From NCBI GenBank assembly GCA_009760855.2, contig WPIO01000086.1:1353001-1413000 (forward strand): 60,000 bases of DNA. Reading direction: 5' to 3'. This document shows, piece after piece, positions 33,883-45,079 of this stretch. The first letter of the stretch is position 1. Every line of letters begins with the position of its first letter. The position numbers and the translations under genes are program-made. This DNA is from Cristatella mucedo. Lineage: Eukaryota > Bryozoa > Phylactolaemata > Cristatellidae. The notes below the pieces were generated by a model. The model did not search any database, was not told the DNA's origin, and saw nothing but the letters and a program-made list of their open reading frames with translations.

Positions 33883-34400
33883 CTAAGATACGAAAATTAG
33901 GATATGAGTTTTATTTCGACATAAGCAATGAATGCAGGATATTCAACTCGTCAAATCGTTGAAAACTAGCAAACAGAGTAAGACGTGCACTAATGTACTA
34001 TAGTCTGGCTACGTAAGGAAATGCAAATTAAAGAAAAATCTCCGCCTCTGCCGAGCTAGCTAGCTGGGCCGTACACTGACCTAGCTAGCCCACCGGCGTA
34101 CGCAGAGTAGGCGTGAGTGGTAGCATACTCGATAAACAACAGAATATCATGGTTTGGGGTGACATGCAAGGGTCAGCATTCAACTGAGGTTAGTGGCAGC
34201 ATGCAACAGTTTGAAGACGCATAAGCACATAATAGACGAATCGCAGGAACCCGCCAAGAGTCGTGACAAATATGTTCATTTTTAACATCCTTTAAAATGT
34301 ACTCCAGTCTTGGGATATCCTGGCGGAAGTCGGGAATAAATTCCAATCGTTGGGAGCATATGAAATAGACGAAACAAGGGCGGCTCTGAGGACGATTTCC
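33883..34400 (-). other. Intron-like interruption at ubiquitin Gly35
   Basis: 518 bp separate ...DKE-G at 34401 from (G)I... at 33882, splitting the Gly35 codon after its first base (phase 1). The 3' edge reads attttcgtatcttag/GC, a good splice acceptor. The 5' edge reads GAAG/ggaaat, one base away from a normal gtaaat donor. I infer an old intron with a mutated donor, later enlarged by an L2-A scrap. Confidence 0.55.
34111..34372 (-). mobile_element. L2-A LINE fragment in the ubiquitin intron
   Basis: Minus strand. ORF2 C-terminus (cggaagtcgggaataaattcc, gggagcatatgaaatag on the plus strand) and part of the 3' UTR (gtgacatgcaagggtcagca), without hairpin or (ATT)n tail. Diverged. Confidence 0.75.
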
Positions 34401-34674
34401 CTTCTTTGTCTTGTATTTTCGCTTTGACCTTCTCAATGCTGTCCGATGTCTCGACCTCGATTGTTATAGTCTTGCCCGTAACCGTCATCACGATATCTGC
34501 ATTTTGAGCACAAACGCAATTTGAGAAATGACAAGTAGCTACTAAGTACGCTGCAAACCGTGGTTACTGCTATTCACGTGCGGCTGACCCAACGTCAGAC
34601 GTTTACCGTTAGACCAGCACAGTAACTCGCGACCCTGACTGAACAAGAATGGACTGCAGCTGGACGCGCACCTG

Positions 34675-34682
34675 TATTTATA
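34675..34682 (-). promoter_or_regulatory. TATA box of the polyubiquitin pseudogene
   Basis: Reads TATAAATA on the minus strand, 173 bp before the unit-1 ATG and about 20 bp downstream of the heat-shock elements. That is the layout of a stress-inducible core promoter; transcription would start near 34650. Confidence 0.7.
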
Positions 34683-34700
34683 GACGCGGACCATGCATAG

Positions 34701-34733
34701 ATCTAGAACTTTCGCGAAACTCGGCGAAGATTC
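34701..34733 (-). promoter_or_regulatory. Heat-shock element array
   Basis: On the minus strand: GAA-tc-TTC, then TTC-gc-GAA-ag-TTC-ta-GAt. The second group has three perfect alternating GAA/TTC units at 5-bp spacing plus a degenerate fourth, the binding pattern of trimeric HSF. Polyubiquitin genes are classic heat-shock genes, so the match in type, strand and distance supports this being the original promoter. Confidence 0.75.
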
Positions 34734-37700
34734 CGACGTTGCTGCATTAGGGTGGGTGGGGGGATGTCACATGCGGCTGGCTGTTTGTACGCAATGCTTC
34801 GATTAATTGAGCGCTAGAGCGAATCGAGTGCGATGCGAACGAGTGGCTAGGCGTAAATAGGTGATGAGCGCGAAATAGCGTATTCAGGTGCTTCAGCAGT
34901 CTCGGGGAAGGATATTGCCATTGTTGGAATCAGGATTGCTTTGGCCAGCCAACGGCTGCTAGCGAATAGCCACTCAACTCATTTCAGTTCTCATTGGTTA
35001 TATTTATATTTTATATCTATTGCTAGAATTTTAGTTAGAATTTCAACGCTAACGATTAATACAATTCCTTACGAGCACGATCTTCGCGGTTCGACACTGA
35101 CTTGAAAGTAAAGACACTTCTAACTTGTTCGGCTTATGACCAGGAAAGCACAAACCACCACATAAATGTGGACTCGCGCCTTGGCTAGGGTACACAGCAG
35201 GTTGCCGACCTTAGTCGCAAACGTTATGACGGTACAAGAGCCACTAGAGGCATAACGCATGCGATGGGCCAAGCCTTTAAGTTAGCTAAACGCTGTCGAC
35301 AAACCTCACTACTGAATATTTTGCAGCAGCGCTAGCAACACCACCATATTAATAAAAGCTAAACAAAAGCCTGTATTCTAAAGCTGCTAGACCTGGGTGA
35401 TTTCCCGCTGACTCGCACAGCAGCTGACGCTCAGCAGCTCGCGCGCAGTAGCTCATTCACAGGAGCTTTGCTAACCGACTGATATACCGCTGCTCCAAGA
35501 CCGCAACTGCGCTTAAGCGAAGGCCTTCGTCGCTGACAAACTGACAGCTCATAATCGAGAGAAATTACGCTATCTCCCTCCTTTAAAACGCGTCGGTCAT
35601 CGGGCATTTGGTTGCTCATAGAAGTGTATTGCCTGTGACAGCGTCAAACCAGATTGCAGCCTCCAGAAGTCGTTTCGGTTGCTGAGTGGAGCCGTTGGCT
35701 GGCGCCGCGCTGGAACGAAGCCATTCTCATGAAAAACGGTAGCTTAGTCAGGGCTCTAAGCCCTCCCCGCTCTCTGTCTAAATTGCGATCACATAACCTT
35801 TGACCAACTGCGTTCCTCAATCTTGGGCAAAGTATGGCAATCTACGGCTATGGCTCGGCATGAAGCAGCACCGCCCTACTATCCGTGGAAAACAGAACAC
35901 AAGACGGCTTCGCCATACCCTTATTGTTATTAGAAATGACGACTTATTGGGCTCAGAGCGAAACCATAGCGTTTTCAAGCTTTTTTGCTGTGCAAGTATA
36001 GTAAGTGCACCCAATGCAGCGCAATTGACAGAAATAAATGGAGCCACTACTGCAATCCCTTGCAAATCGGCGGAAATCACCTGCACCGAGCTTCAATGGT
36101 AATTCCACGTAACATCTCACAGCGTTTACTTGTTGTTTACATGCATGTTTACACAACGCAGAAAACTTTGATATGCAATGAAAAATATTGCTCGGTGCAA
36201 TATATTTCTAGTTGTGCCGTGGATACAGCAGACAGGAGTGATAATGGTATTTTCCTGGGCTTGTGCAGTCGAGCGAAGCACGTTGCGCGAGAGCAGCAGT
36301 GCCAACGTAAGTGAAATTTTATGAGTAAAGTTTTCGCAAGGTGTGCTGTCAAATACAATAAAAAAGGAGCTTCCCGAATAGGGTTTTTATCGTTGAGCGA
36401 TAGACAGTAGTAGGATGGCTGTGGATTGCGGTATTTGCCAGGCCGCTAGTATTTTCTTTGGTGGACTTCAAGCAAACGCAAGAGAGAAATCATGCAAAAG
36501 TTTCAAGGTACATTTTACGCACAACTAGCTTGATATACCGAATTTTTGAAGCTTTGCAAAGCTGATTTACGGTGGATTTGAAGCGAACTAAAGTGGATTG
36601 CCGTGGGTTGTTACGGGTAGCGTTAAGGCGTCCGTGAGTTCAGCGTATGTGAGTAAGTTCGCGAGAGCACAATGATTTGCAATTTGGCGGATATGTAAAC
36701 CCGAAGATGTATTAAAATATGCACCCGAAATTTGACCTCGATAATGCAAATTGTGGTCGACTTCAGGTTAGTATGTGTAGATTGAGTTTAATTGTGATAA
36801 CTAATCGAGTCCGTAACTTACCAAAAAGCCAGCAACAAATACGTTGACCCCAGCATCAACGCAGCGTAAGATCGCAGCTAGACAGATGCTAATATGGTTG
36901 GTGAAAACGGCTGGCGTGGGCACCGAACCAGCCACGTGCTTTCATCCAACGTAGTGCAAGGCATCGATGATGGAATGGTTTTGCCCAGCGTGTTATGGTG
37001 CTCACCCTGACCAGAGTTTTAAGGACAAAGACATACACTCTTTGTTGGGCTGCAGCCAATTTTAACTGCTGCCCCGATCTGCTTATGTCAGTATGACGTT
37101 GTGTATCGTACTTCGACTTCATTTTAAGAGGCGCTGCAGCATTAGTAACATTTAGTAAAAGGGGCGATATAACTGCTGCTGGTTGCAACTTCTCTGGCAC
37201 CCGTCAAGGTAATTTTGCGCTAGTGTCACACGATTGGTGGATTTATTTGCGAGCATTCCACCTGGAGCAACTTCAAAGTGGATGCATTAATGGCAGCAAG
37301 AACCAAGATCGCTAGCTTATGGGTTACCTGGAATACACGAGGCACCTGCGAGGCAACGGAGGCGGTCACTTTGCCAAATCCTTTAGACAGCTTGCAATGT
37401 GTGGACCCCGCTGGTCCATGCACTATAAATTTATAATAATTTCTGTATTCGCAATATCCGTTAAGCGCTGGGCCTGTAAACACCTCTGATGAATAAACCC
37501 GGAAGTCAGGTCTGGCGTACTGCCCCATCGGAAACCACTTTTTCATGGCGTCTTTCTCACATAGCTGGCTGGACTTATCTTGCCCCGGGGTCAGGGATGC
37601 TGCCCTCGGCAAGCTTCGTTAGCTCTCATTAGAAATTAGTACGATTTCAAGCACAGTTTGCCACGACCTCTTGAACGAGGCTATACTCTCAGAGTGGGCG

Positions 37701-37916
37701 TAGATCCGATGAGAAAGGCCTAAAATACACCTCGGAAGTCCCCCACTCTAAATGTCAGTTTAACCTAGGGAGATCCCAATTTTAACCGTGGGAGATTTAG
37801 CCACAGGACACATGTTTAGAGGCCATATATACAGAGACCGGTAGATAGAAGAAGTTCTTTAAATATTGATTATAATGGTAATAGGCCTGAGAATAATCGG
37901 CAGCTTGTGCCACACT
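34734..37916. other. Unassigned stretch with hypothetical minus-strand frames
   Basis: No known family recognised. Two consecutive minus-strand frames, 37226-37612 (128 codons, with MGQYARPDFRVYSSEVF and CEYRNYYKFIVHGPAG) and 36889-37200 (103 codons), have a reasonably protein-like composition and could be exons. I see no domain or convincing splice sites. Other frames in 35.4-36.4 kb overlap on both strands and look random. Confidence 0.25.
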
Positions 37917-38260
37917 TAATAATAATAACAATGCATCTAACATGGTCCCCTCAGAGAACTCAGTTTCTTTTATAGGCACTTTAAATTTGCAGCAAATTAA
38001 GATCGATTGTACGGTTACTTTTAGTAGATCAATAAGTAACGAGAATAACATGATTATGGACGACATGCACAGACATGGTCAGCATGCAAGTGTGATTAGT
38101 GGTAGCATGCAACCGCGTCAGCTTGAATAAGCACATAATGAACGAATCGCAGGAATCACTTATTGCTGAGATAAATTTCTCATGAAAGCACGATTGAATG
38201 GTTAGCAGTAGCACTCTAGATAAACAACAAGAACATCGTTAGGTGTTGTGTTTCATGTGT
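37917..38260 (-). mobile_element. L2-A LINE 3' ends, two overlapping scraps
   Basis: Minus strand. 37917-38170 carries tail, hairpin region and 3' UTR with many changes. At 38181-38260 a 3' UTR block (gcacgattgaatggttagca ... aacatcgttaggtg) appears a second time, so two insertions or a duplication lie side by side. Confidence 0.75.
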
Positions 38261-38299
38261 ATGACTCATGAATGTAGACTAAGGTTAAGTAAATCCACT

Positions 38300-39290
38300 C
38301 ATTTCGCTCAATCTTTCAGCCGCTTTCGATACTAGTGAGCTTCAAGTCCTTCTTTAGCTCATCTCTCGGGCATCACTGGCACTGCACTGCTAAGTTCAAC
38401 TCATGATTTGTCTGCTGAAGACAAGTATTGATGTGAATGAAAATATCATCAAAGGAACCGATGAAGTAATGCAGGTGTCGTGCTTGGTGCAGTTGTTTTC
38501 ACGGATTATACCCTGCCTATTGGCGATGTGATTGCTAAGCAAATCCTAGGCTTTCCCTTCTATGGGCAAGCCAAGGGTACTTGCGAATTGGCAAAGTCAT
38601 TGCGAGCAATGACATGTTTCAAAGTGACTATTGGTTTACGCCGACATTCGCTCCACAATCAAGTCTGCCTAAATTTAGCTGACATTGCTAAAATTCGGGC
38701 TTGTTTAAATGGTGAAACCACATTTAAGTTGGTCCATGCATTTGTGACATCCCGTCGTGACTGCTGTTACTCACTGCTTGCTACCGGCACAGCTGGTGCA
38801 AAACTCTGCAGCTTGGCTGGTCTGTCGTGAGACTTGCAGGTACCAAATCACACAGCTTCTCGCCGACATGCAGTGGCTCCCAGACAAGCAACGGATCGAC
38901 TCTAAGGCTCTGTAGCTAACTCTTCCGTCACTTCGTTCTTTGGCTCACACCTAGCTACAGATCTAATACCCCACCAGGCTAAGGATAGTACTGCCAGCTT
39001 TTTAGAGCCTAACCATCTAACTCAAATCCTTTGGAGACCGTTCCTTTAGTTGGTATGGTCCGAAAGACGGGAACTCAGTCCCAACGTGTCACGACATATC
39101 CTGACTTGACCGTATAAAAAAACTAAAACATCTCTTTACCACGGCATTTAGCAGGCCCTGTGATTCGTCCCTTATGTGCTCGCATGCTGCCACTAATTAT
39201 ATTTGTATGCATGTAATTGTGCTTTCTTCATAGCGAATGTCAAGTTCCTAGAAAGTGGTCGAGTTATCTGATTCTTGCTACGATTATAAC
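38300..39290 (+). mobile_element. L2-A LINE, old degraded copy, plus strand
   Basis: Plus strand from the RT core (caatctttcagccgctttcga, compare LSAAFD) through GAVVFTDYTLPIGDVIAKQI LGFPFY and KLVHAFVTSRRDCCYSLL to the C-terminus and 3' UTR near 39290. Internal deletions remove the YADD region. The tail is not recognisable. Confidence 0.8.
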
Positions 39291-41439
39291 AAACTTATCA
39301 TGTTAATACAAAATGATCTCATCATTCAGTAATAAAATTGTCCAATAAAAACCTTTCCAAAAAAATTGTCCTAGAATTACACATCGATAGCTGTGCTAGA
39401 TGCTGATTTGAGTTGTGTTTGCAGCAGCGCCCTTCGACATCCCGTTCCCATACAGAAGATAGTTGTGCACAAGCTAAAGCGATTTATTATGCAGCATATG
39501 GCGTAGCTGCAATGTGCTTAAGAAGCACACGCATTCTGTTTGCCAGAATCCAGCACAACTTGCATCGCACGACGCGAGCGATAGTCGTAAAACCTCTTTG
39601 TGCATGGGTCACTATTCTTTGGGGTGGCTTCATTAGCCCCTCCTCTCTAAGAACAGCACCATCAGCAACCATAACCATTAAAAATAATATACGAGTAAAC
39701 ATCCCATGCAGAGCCCCTGCTATGAGTCTTATTAACTGCAATCAGCAATAAAGTTCGACAGCAGTGACACAAGGAACATTCCACCGTCAATAATACGACC
39801 CTTGCATCCAAATTCCACATAGACAAAAGGGCATCACTAAGTTCAATCGGATCAAAGCTGAAGGTCTGCCTGCCTGCAGTCGAAGTGGATCGAGCCACTC
39901 CCGGCAGGCTCTTGCAATCTAACATGCCTGCCGTCTCTGGTGATGACGTCATCAGCGACTTTTCATTCATCGAGGGGCACAAAGTAACTACAATGTAAGA
40001 ATTCGCATGAACTCAATAATCAGCACGGCAGAAAGTTGCACTGTCTGAAATTGTATTTAGAGACTTACTTCGAGGTATGTTCCTCTGCTCAGCATGAAGA
40101 GCGTCTCGAATACAGCCGGGACTTATGTACACTGCCGCGACTTCCATAGTCGGATTTCATATAGATGGTTTGTAAAACTTGCCTGCAATCACAGGAAGGC
40201 TTTGTGCCAGTGCCAGAGCAATTTTAGAGCAGCTGCAGCCAACTGGATGAGCAAGTACCTTCGGACTAGCAAATACAAACAACATTATGCTACTCCATTT
40301 AGCTATTCCAAAATCAGAACGCCAGCCAATCTTTGGCAGGCTGAAATGCTATTGCAGGTAAAAGTATTAGCAGCAGTATCGGTTATATATACCAACGGGA
40401 AATCTTCAATGGTCATATGCATATAATTGCGCACAATTATGCTCATGCTTACCTTCAATGAGCCTCATCCAGCTCCTTGCTCCTGCCTGCTGGTTGCTGC
40501 TCTGACCTCCACAGCTGGTTGCCTCTGCTAACGTCGCAATGCCTGTGGTTACTCAGGCCAATGAGGGAAAGGCAGCCCTACGACACGGATGTGACACCAA
40601 GCCTGTAACTCCTTCACAGATAAAGGTCACGAAATACTCAAGAAATGTAAGAAAAGAAAATGTAAGACCTTCACAATCGAAGGTGACACAGGACAGGTGC
40701 TACACGAGAAAGCTGGCAATGTTGTAAAGAGTGGTGTTACTCTGTAGGATCAATTAGGCACCATCTTTTATGATGGCACCGAACCAAACGGTCTTAATTA
40801 TTCTTCTACTTGCAGTCGGCAAGCATCAGGACATTCTAGGCAGTTTATTATCCAGACTTACGAACCATATAGGAATATTTCATTTAGAACCATTTAGGAA
40901 CATAAATGATATCATATATACCACAGAATAACTTACAGATTTGATGCACAGATCCAAATACGAACATACACTGACACGAAGCTGTGTGTGGTTTTTTGTC
41001 TGGAGCACAGCACGAGACTAATTTTCTTTAGCTGACCACCTTGCGAGGCATTAGATGCAGGTTACATTACATGCTGCTGCTGGAATAGCACGAGTTCTGG
41101 TTCGGCCATCTAGCAGCTGCCAGCCATTTTCAATGGCAAAGACCTCATTAAAGACTCGCCCGGCATACATGATCAAGATGTTGAGGAAACTGTGGAGTTC
41201 TTAGCACCTCCTTGGCAGAAAGCCTTGGGGGTGGTGGCAAGCCATTAGCATCGGGTGAAGCTGCTAAAAAAGCACCCATGAGCATCACTGGCTCTCGGCC
41301 AACCGTAGAGCCATTTAGGGGCATAAGCATCGGTCAGAGCCTCTATAGAGCCGGTACAACTGACACAGCATGCCTCTGGTGGTAGCTGTGCAATGGGGGC
41401 AGAATAAGACACATCATCAAGAGACATGGGGGCTGTCAA
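39291..41439. other. Unassigned stretch, a few exon-like pieces
   Basis: At 39925-39998 a short ATG frame (MPAVSGDDVISDFSFIEGHK) is followed by a gtaag donor-like site. At about 40609-40729 a frame reads DKGHEILKKCKKRKCKTFTI then EGDTGQVLHEKAGNVV and a stop. I recognise neither. A 110-codon frame at 40094-40426 is also open. These may be exons of an unknown gene or chance. Confidence 0.25.
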
Positions 41440-41700
41440 TAGCTGAACTGTCCACTCAGCAGGCAAGATTATACATGCGAGTTGTCTCAATATTGGTCGT
41501 CGAAACCGACACCGGATCTCATAATAGCATGCTTTCTAATGTCAACTGTAAATCCGGCATCCTGCGAAAGATGCTCGGAGATCGCCAACTCGCTTAGTAA
41601 TATCAATCTGATTATACAAATTGAACTTGACCTCTTCAGGAAGAAACTCGACCAGGGAGGAATAAAGACCAAGCAGAGCACTGAAAACCACTGCCGTTTA
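41440..41700 (-). repeat. Low-copy dispersed repeat with coding look (copy 2)
   Basis: Minus strand partner of 27650-27910. Here one frame stays open (about 41700-41545) and reads VVFSALLGLYSSLVEFLPEE then VKFNLYNQIDITKRVGDL. Function unknown. Confidence 0.45.
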
Positions 41701-41831
41701 CATAAAAACGGCAAATGTTATGGCAAAACTTTCCGGCAAAAAGCTGGGCTACAGCTACCGGTCAAACAGGCATCGACCGCGAAGGGACATCAGGGCAGGC
41801 TCAGATGCAAAAGAATATGGTAACCAGACTT

Positions 41832-44092
41832 TTCCACCCCGGAGTGTTCGACCCGGGCGATTGAACCCACGGAATATTCGACCATAGGATTGTTGGCCCC
41901 TCGGAAGATTCGTTCCTGTCCATTTCACCAATGGCCGTTTGCACTCACGGATTGTTCAACCCATGACGTTTGGACTGACATGTTCACTTTCAGTGATATG
42001 ATAGAAATTAGGTTTTAATACAAAAATGCTGTCTAAACACATAATTAGTACCAGAAGTGACTGCTGAACGTATTATAACGTCGCACAGCCCTATTTAGCC
42101 AGCAGGACATGTCAATACCGGGAATGTTGCTGCATTTCCCGCACATATGTACTGCTTGCGTACTTATCATAAATCTCATATACAGTTGGCAGTCACCAAT
42201 GGAGGCTGCCGTGTAATGTGGTGTAAGTGAAAGAGAAAACCAACTTCGTTTCTCGGTAAGTATGGATGTTGCTTTTTGGGAATTTGCCGTCATGTGACAC
42301 ATTCTGTACTCTTTGAAGGCGTACCTAGCTACTTCTGCCTGTGCATGTGTGATACCGTGGTAATGGTGGGTACTGTGCAATATGGAGTGACGAAACGAGG
42401 AAAGAGATCTTTGCTTCTTGGTAATCACGAATACTGATTCCACGGGCAGACAATGAAGAATGATGTGGTACGGAGATGTTGCAAGTTAACGTCGTTGAAA
42501 TGCCGCGCGAGAGTGAAGACACTGGACGACAGGGTTCTACACCAATTCAATGGATCACACTCATGAAGGAAATCGGTCAGTCATTGGCGCGTAAAGCTGT
42601 CGAAGAAATGAAAAAGCAGATGAATGACGCTCTTGCTCGACCATCAACCAGTCAAGCCGCTGTGATGGCCACCCTATGTGATCACGTTCTCATGGCCCTA
42701 CCGAAGTAGGACACGCGAGTTGGGGCGGCATAAAAGTAAAGTAGCAAGTGAAGCAAACGACGGGCACATGTTACTACCACTTCCCAAAAAATGCGACTTT
42801 TGAAATGCCGGAACCATGTTGTAAACTATTGTTCCATGATTCGCATGATTCGCAAGGTGACAAACACGGGCCGAGGATCAGTTATGGGCGATGGCACTGT
42901 TGCAGATGCGATGATGCATGCCAAGCAGTGGCTAGGCGATGGCACATTCAACGTTGTTCCATCGTTATTCTATCGACAGTACACCTTCCACGTTACCTTT
43001 GATGCTGGCATAAACCCAGATGCACTGTACTCTTTGTCGCCTGACACGACGCAGGCAACTTATCAAAGATTGATGCCTGTCATCACAAATTCTATGCAGC
43101 AAGCAGCTCCTGAGGCCATTCTCACGGTTTTTCAAATGGTGCCAATGAACGTTTTTCGAGCCACTTATCTTGCAGCTACAATAACTGGCTGCTATTTCCA
43201 TCTGACGCAAAGTGTTTTCAGGAAAGTTTAGAGCTCAGACTAAAAACTGCATACGAAACAGATGAGACGTTCTGTCAGTTCGCAAGATACCTATCAAGTC
43301 TCACATTTGTTCCTGAAAACGATGTTCCAGATGCCCTTGACAAGCTAGTTTAAAGACATGCCTCAACAGGAACGAATTGAAGAACTGGTGACCTACTTCG
43401 AGCACTCCTACATTCGAGGACGACGTCTGTACGGAAGGGGAGAACGGTATGAACCGTCTCTCTTTCGTATTCCAACTTGAAACAAGTGAAATGATGCGGC
43501 TAGTGGACTTGCCAGAACTAACAACATCTGCAAGGGATGGTACAATGCATTGCAATCACTCTTCAGCTGTCAACATCAACTATATGGACGTTTCTGGATG
43601 GAATATCAAAAGACACAAAGTCTAACAAGGCCAAACTGCTGCAAGCTGTCGCGGCTCACCGCATCCCACAGAGAAACTTTACCGTGAGCTGCAGCAACGT
43701 GTGGAACGAGCTGCAGCCACTTACAACTGCATCAACGCGTCCATGTACCTAAAAGCCATGACATTATTGTCACATTCTTAATTGTGCATATGAATATTGA
43801 ATTGAAACGTGTTGATGCACATTTCAGGTGATCACAAGCTGCCGTGTGTCATGTAACAGCCGACTAAGGGATTAAACGTCATTGGTAACTTCAAAAGCTG
43901 TTTATTATTCCTGTGTACTCCATAGTCAGGAGTGGTCAAAACTGCTGCAGCCGATTCGCCCTGGGGTCGAAGAATAATATGGTCAGAAACCCAGGTTCGA
44001 ATCCTCCGTGGTTGAAACAGACCCTTGATTAAACAATCCGGATCCAACTTTCCGAGGTCTAACACACCGGGTCGAAACCCGTTGGATCAAGG
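41832..44092 (+). mobile_element. Mutator-like DNA transposon with subrepeat termini
   Basis: A decayed MULE-type transposase (42791-43720) lies between two regions rich in a roughly 16-bp word. The left end (41832-41970) has forms of 'cacggaatattcgacc' five or six times in plus orientation. The right end (about 43985-44092) has the same word in reverse complement (ggttcgaatcctccgtgg; ggtcgaaacccg). Inverted termini built of short subrepeats fit a terminal-inverted-repeat element of about 2.26 kb. The exact ends and the 8-11-bp duplication expected for MULEs could not be fixed by eye. Confidence 0.55.
42791..43720 (+). pseudogene. Mutator-like (MULE) transposase, inactivated
   Basis: The frame 42791-43231 reads GDGTFNVVPSLFYRQYTFHV then YSLSPDTTQATYQRLMPVI and FRATYLAATITGCYFHLTQS VFRKV. 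This is the MULE transposase domain: DGTF carries the first catalytic Asp, and GC.FH is the conserved block after the second. The second catalytic site, normally TDFE, reads TVFQ (43124-43135), so that Asp and the following Glu are gone. After shifts of frame the sequence continues as RLKTAYETDETFCQFARYL, then ERIEELVTYFEHSYIRGRR, then TNNICKGWYNALQSLF, where the usual Glu of the third site is Lys. A separate 78-codon frame upstream (42476-42709) may be an N-terminal part but has no recognised domain. Confidence 0.75.
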
Positions 44093-44654
44093 ATATTCAA
44101 GAGGGAATAAGACATGGTGCCTGTGAAATACAAGCACCCGAGGTGCTGCCAGGGTCATGTTCACCGTCAAGCCTGCCAAACCACATTGTAATCAAGTTTA
44201 GGTGCCGTTCTGGGAGACTCCCATAACTTACAATTACCCTGCTTCATCAATTCCTATTAGGCTGATATTTTAGTAATTAACAGAAAAAGCCGGCCCGGTC
44301 CTGAGATATGATCAAATTCGTAGTAAGAAGTACTGAGCATGCCGACTGTAGGAGAGCATTAAAAACTCAAATAATAAATAAAAATAACTCGGAAAAATGC
44401 CACAAGGCGAGTGTTATCAAGTCATGAGGTAATGCCAGGCAACAGCTGCATTCCTCGAACCTAAATAAAAGCAAATCAACAAACTGAAAACTTTTAAAAT
44501 TTCTGAGCCGCTGCTGATGAGCAGCTGCTCAGGCGTCTCGCTCACTGCCCGATACGACCAGGGCAAGGGATGAGCTGGAGGACGCAGCCGAGGCCCCGGC
44601 CTCCTTCATTCTGAGATGGACCCGGTCCTTCACCAATGCGAACGGTGCGAGGTC
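44093..44654. other. Unassigned stretch up to U2 nucleotide 1
   Basis: GC content rises from about 44500. The last 100-200 bp immediately precede a U2 snRNA 5' end and would be where its promoter lies. I cannot identify a proximal sequence element by eye. Confidence 0.3.
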
Positions 44655-44683
44655 ATCGCTTCTCGGCCTTATGGCTAAGATCA
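44655..44683 (+). ncRNA. U2 snRNA gene fragment, nt 1-29 (interrupted)
   Basis: 29 bases identical to the U2 snRNA 5' end as I know it (starts ATCGCTTCTCGG, ends GGCTAAGATCA), including the start of the region that pairs with U6. After nt 29 the sequence leaves U2 and Utopia-type copy A follows. The rest of the U2 gene is not downstream apart from a short match at 47084, so this is a disrupted copy. Confidence 0.85.
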
Positions 44684-44726
44684 TAGAGCGAGAATCGATT
44701 TTGTGCTGGCATATGCTTCCTTTCGG

Positions 44727-44795
44727 TTCCTGGTCGGTGGACGGCGGTTCTTGGTCGGTGGACGGTGCTTCCTGGTCGGTGGCCGGTGCTCTTCA
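44727..44795. repeat. 21-bp tandem repeat, 3 copies
   Basis: Three copies of a unit built on 'cctggtcggtggacgg'. On the minus strand it would encode a 7-residue repeat (HRPPTRK-like). Confidence 0.8.
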
Positions 44796-45079
44796 GTCGG
44801 CGGCTCGAGTTCCTGATCGACGACTCGACACTCTCGTCTGCCGGTGGTGCCACCCCTGGACCTGGAGCCGTCCTCGTGATAGGACTTCTTCCTTCGTCGG
44901 CTGGAGGCCCTGGACCTCTGGAAAGTAGACGTCTGCCCTCTGTGGCTGCGGATCCCTCTGGAGGAACTCGACCCTCTGGACTTCGAGGAGGACAAAGGCA
45001 GGGGCAAGTGCTCCCTTGAGAACTCGTCGCGCTCCCTCCAGCGCCAGCTCGATCGAGCACACCGGGCTGCCTCGAGCAT

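Larger units (their letters stand above)
30401..34502 (-). pseudogene. Two-unit polyubiquitin pseudogene
   Basis: Minus strand, head-to-tail ubiquitin units of a polyubiquitin precursor. Unit 1 starts at ATG 34502 (MQI...) and loses frame after codon 3 through a 1-nt deletion near 34493. It then reads [20 protein letters not shown] to DKEG (Gly35, 34401). After a 518-bp interruption it resumes at 33882 with (G)ISPEQQQQLIFAG and ends [14 protein letters not shown] directly followed by unit 2, [14 protein letters not shown] (33766 onward). Unit 2 is split at codons 13-14 by a 3.1-kb L2-A copy and resumes at 30593 with LEVKQSDSLENIKVKI; it ends, after one frameshift, with two Gly codons, one Asn codon and TAG at 30403-30401. 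In-frame stops at Lys48, Asp52 and Tyr59 of unit 1 and at Gln31 and Pro38 of unit 2, plus an extra CAG codon near residue 42, make it non-functional. An extra residue after the last Gly-Gly is usual in polyubiquitin genes. Confidence 0.9.
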
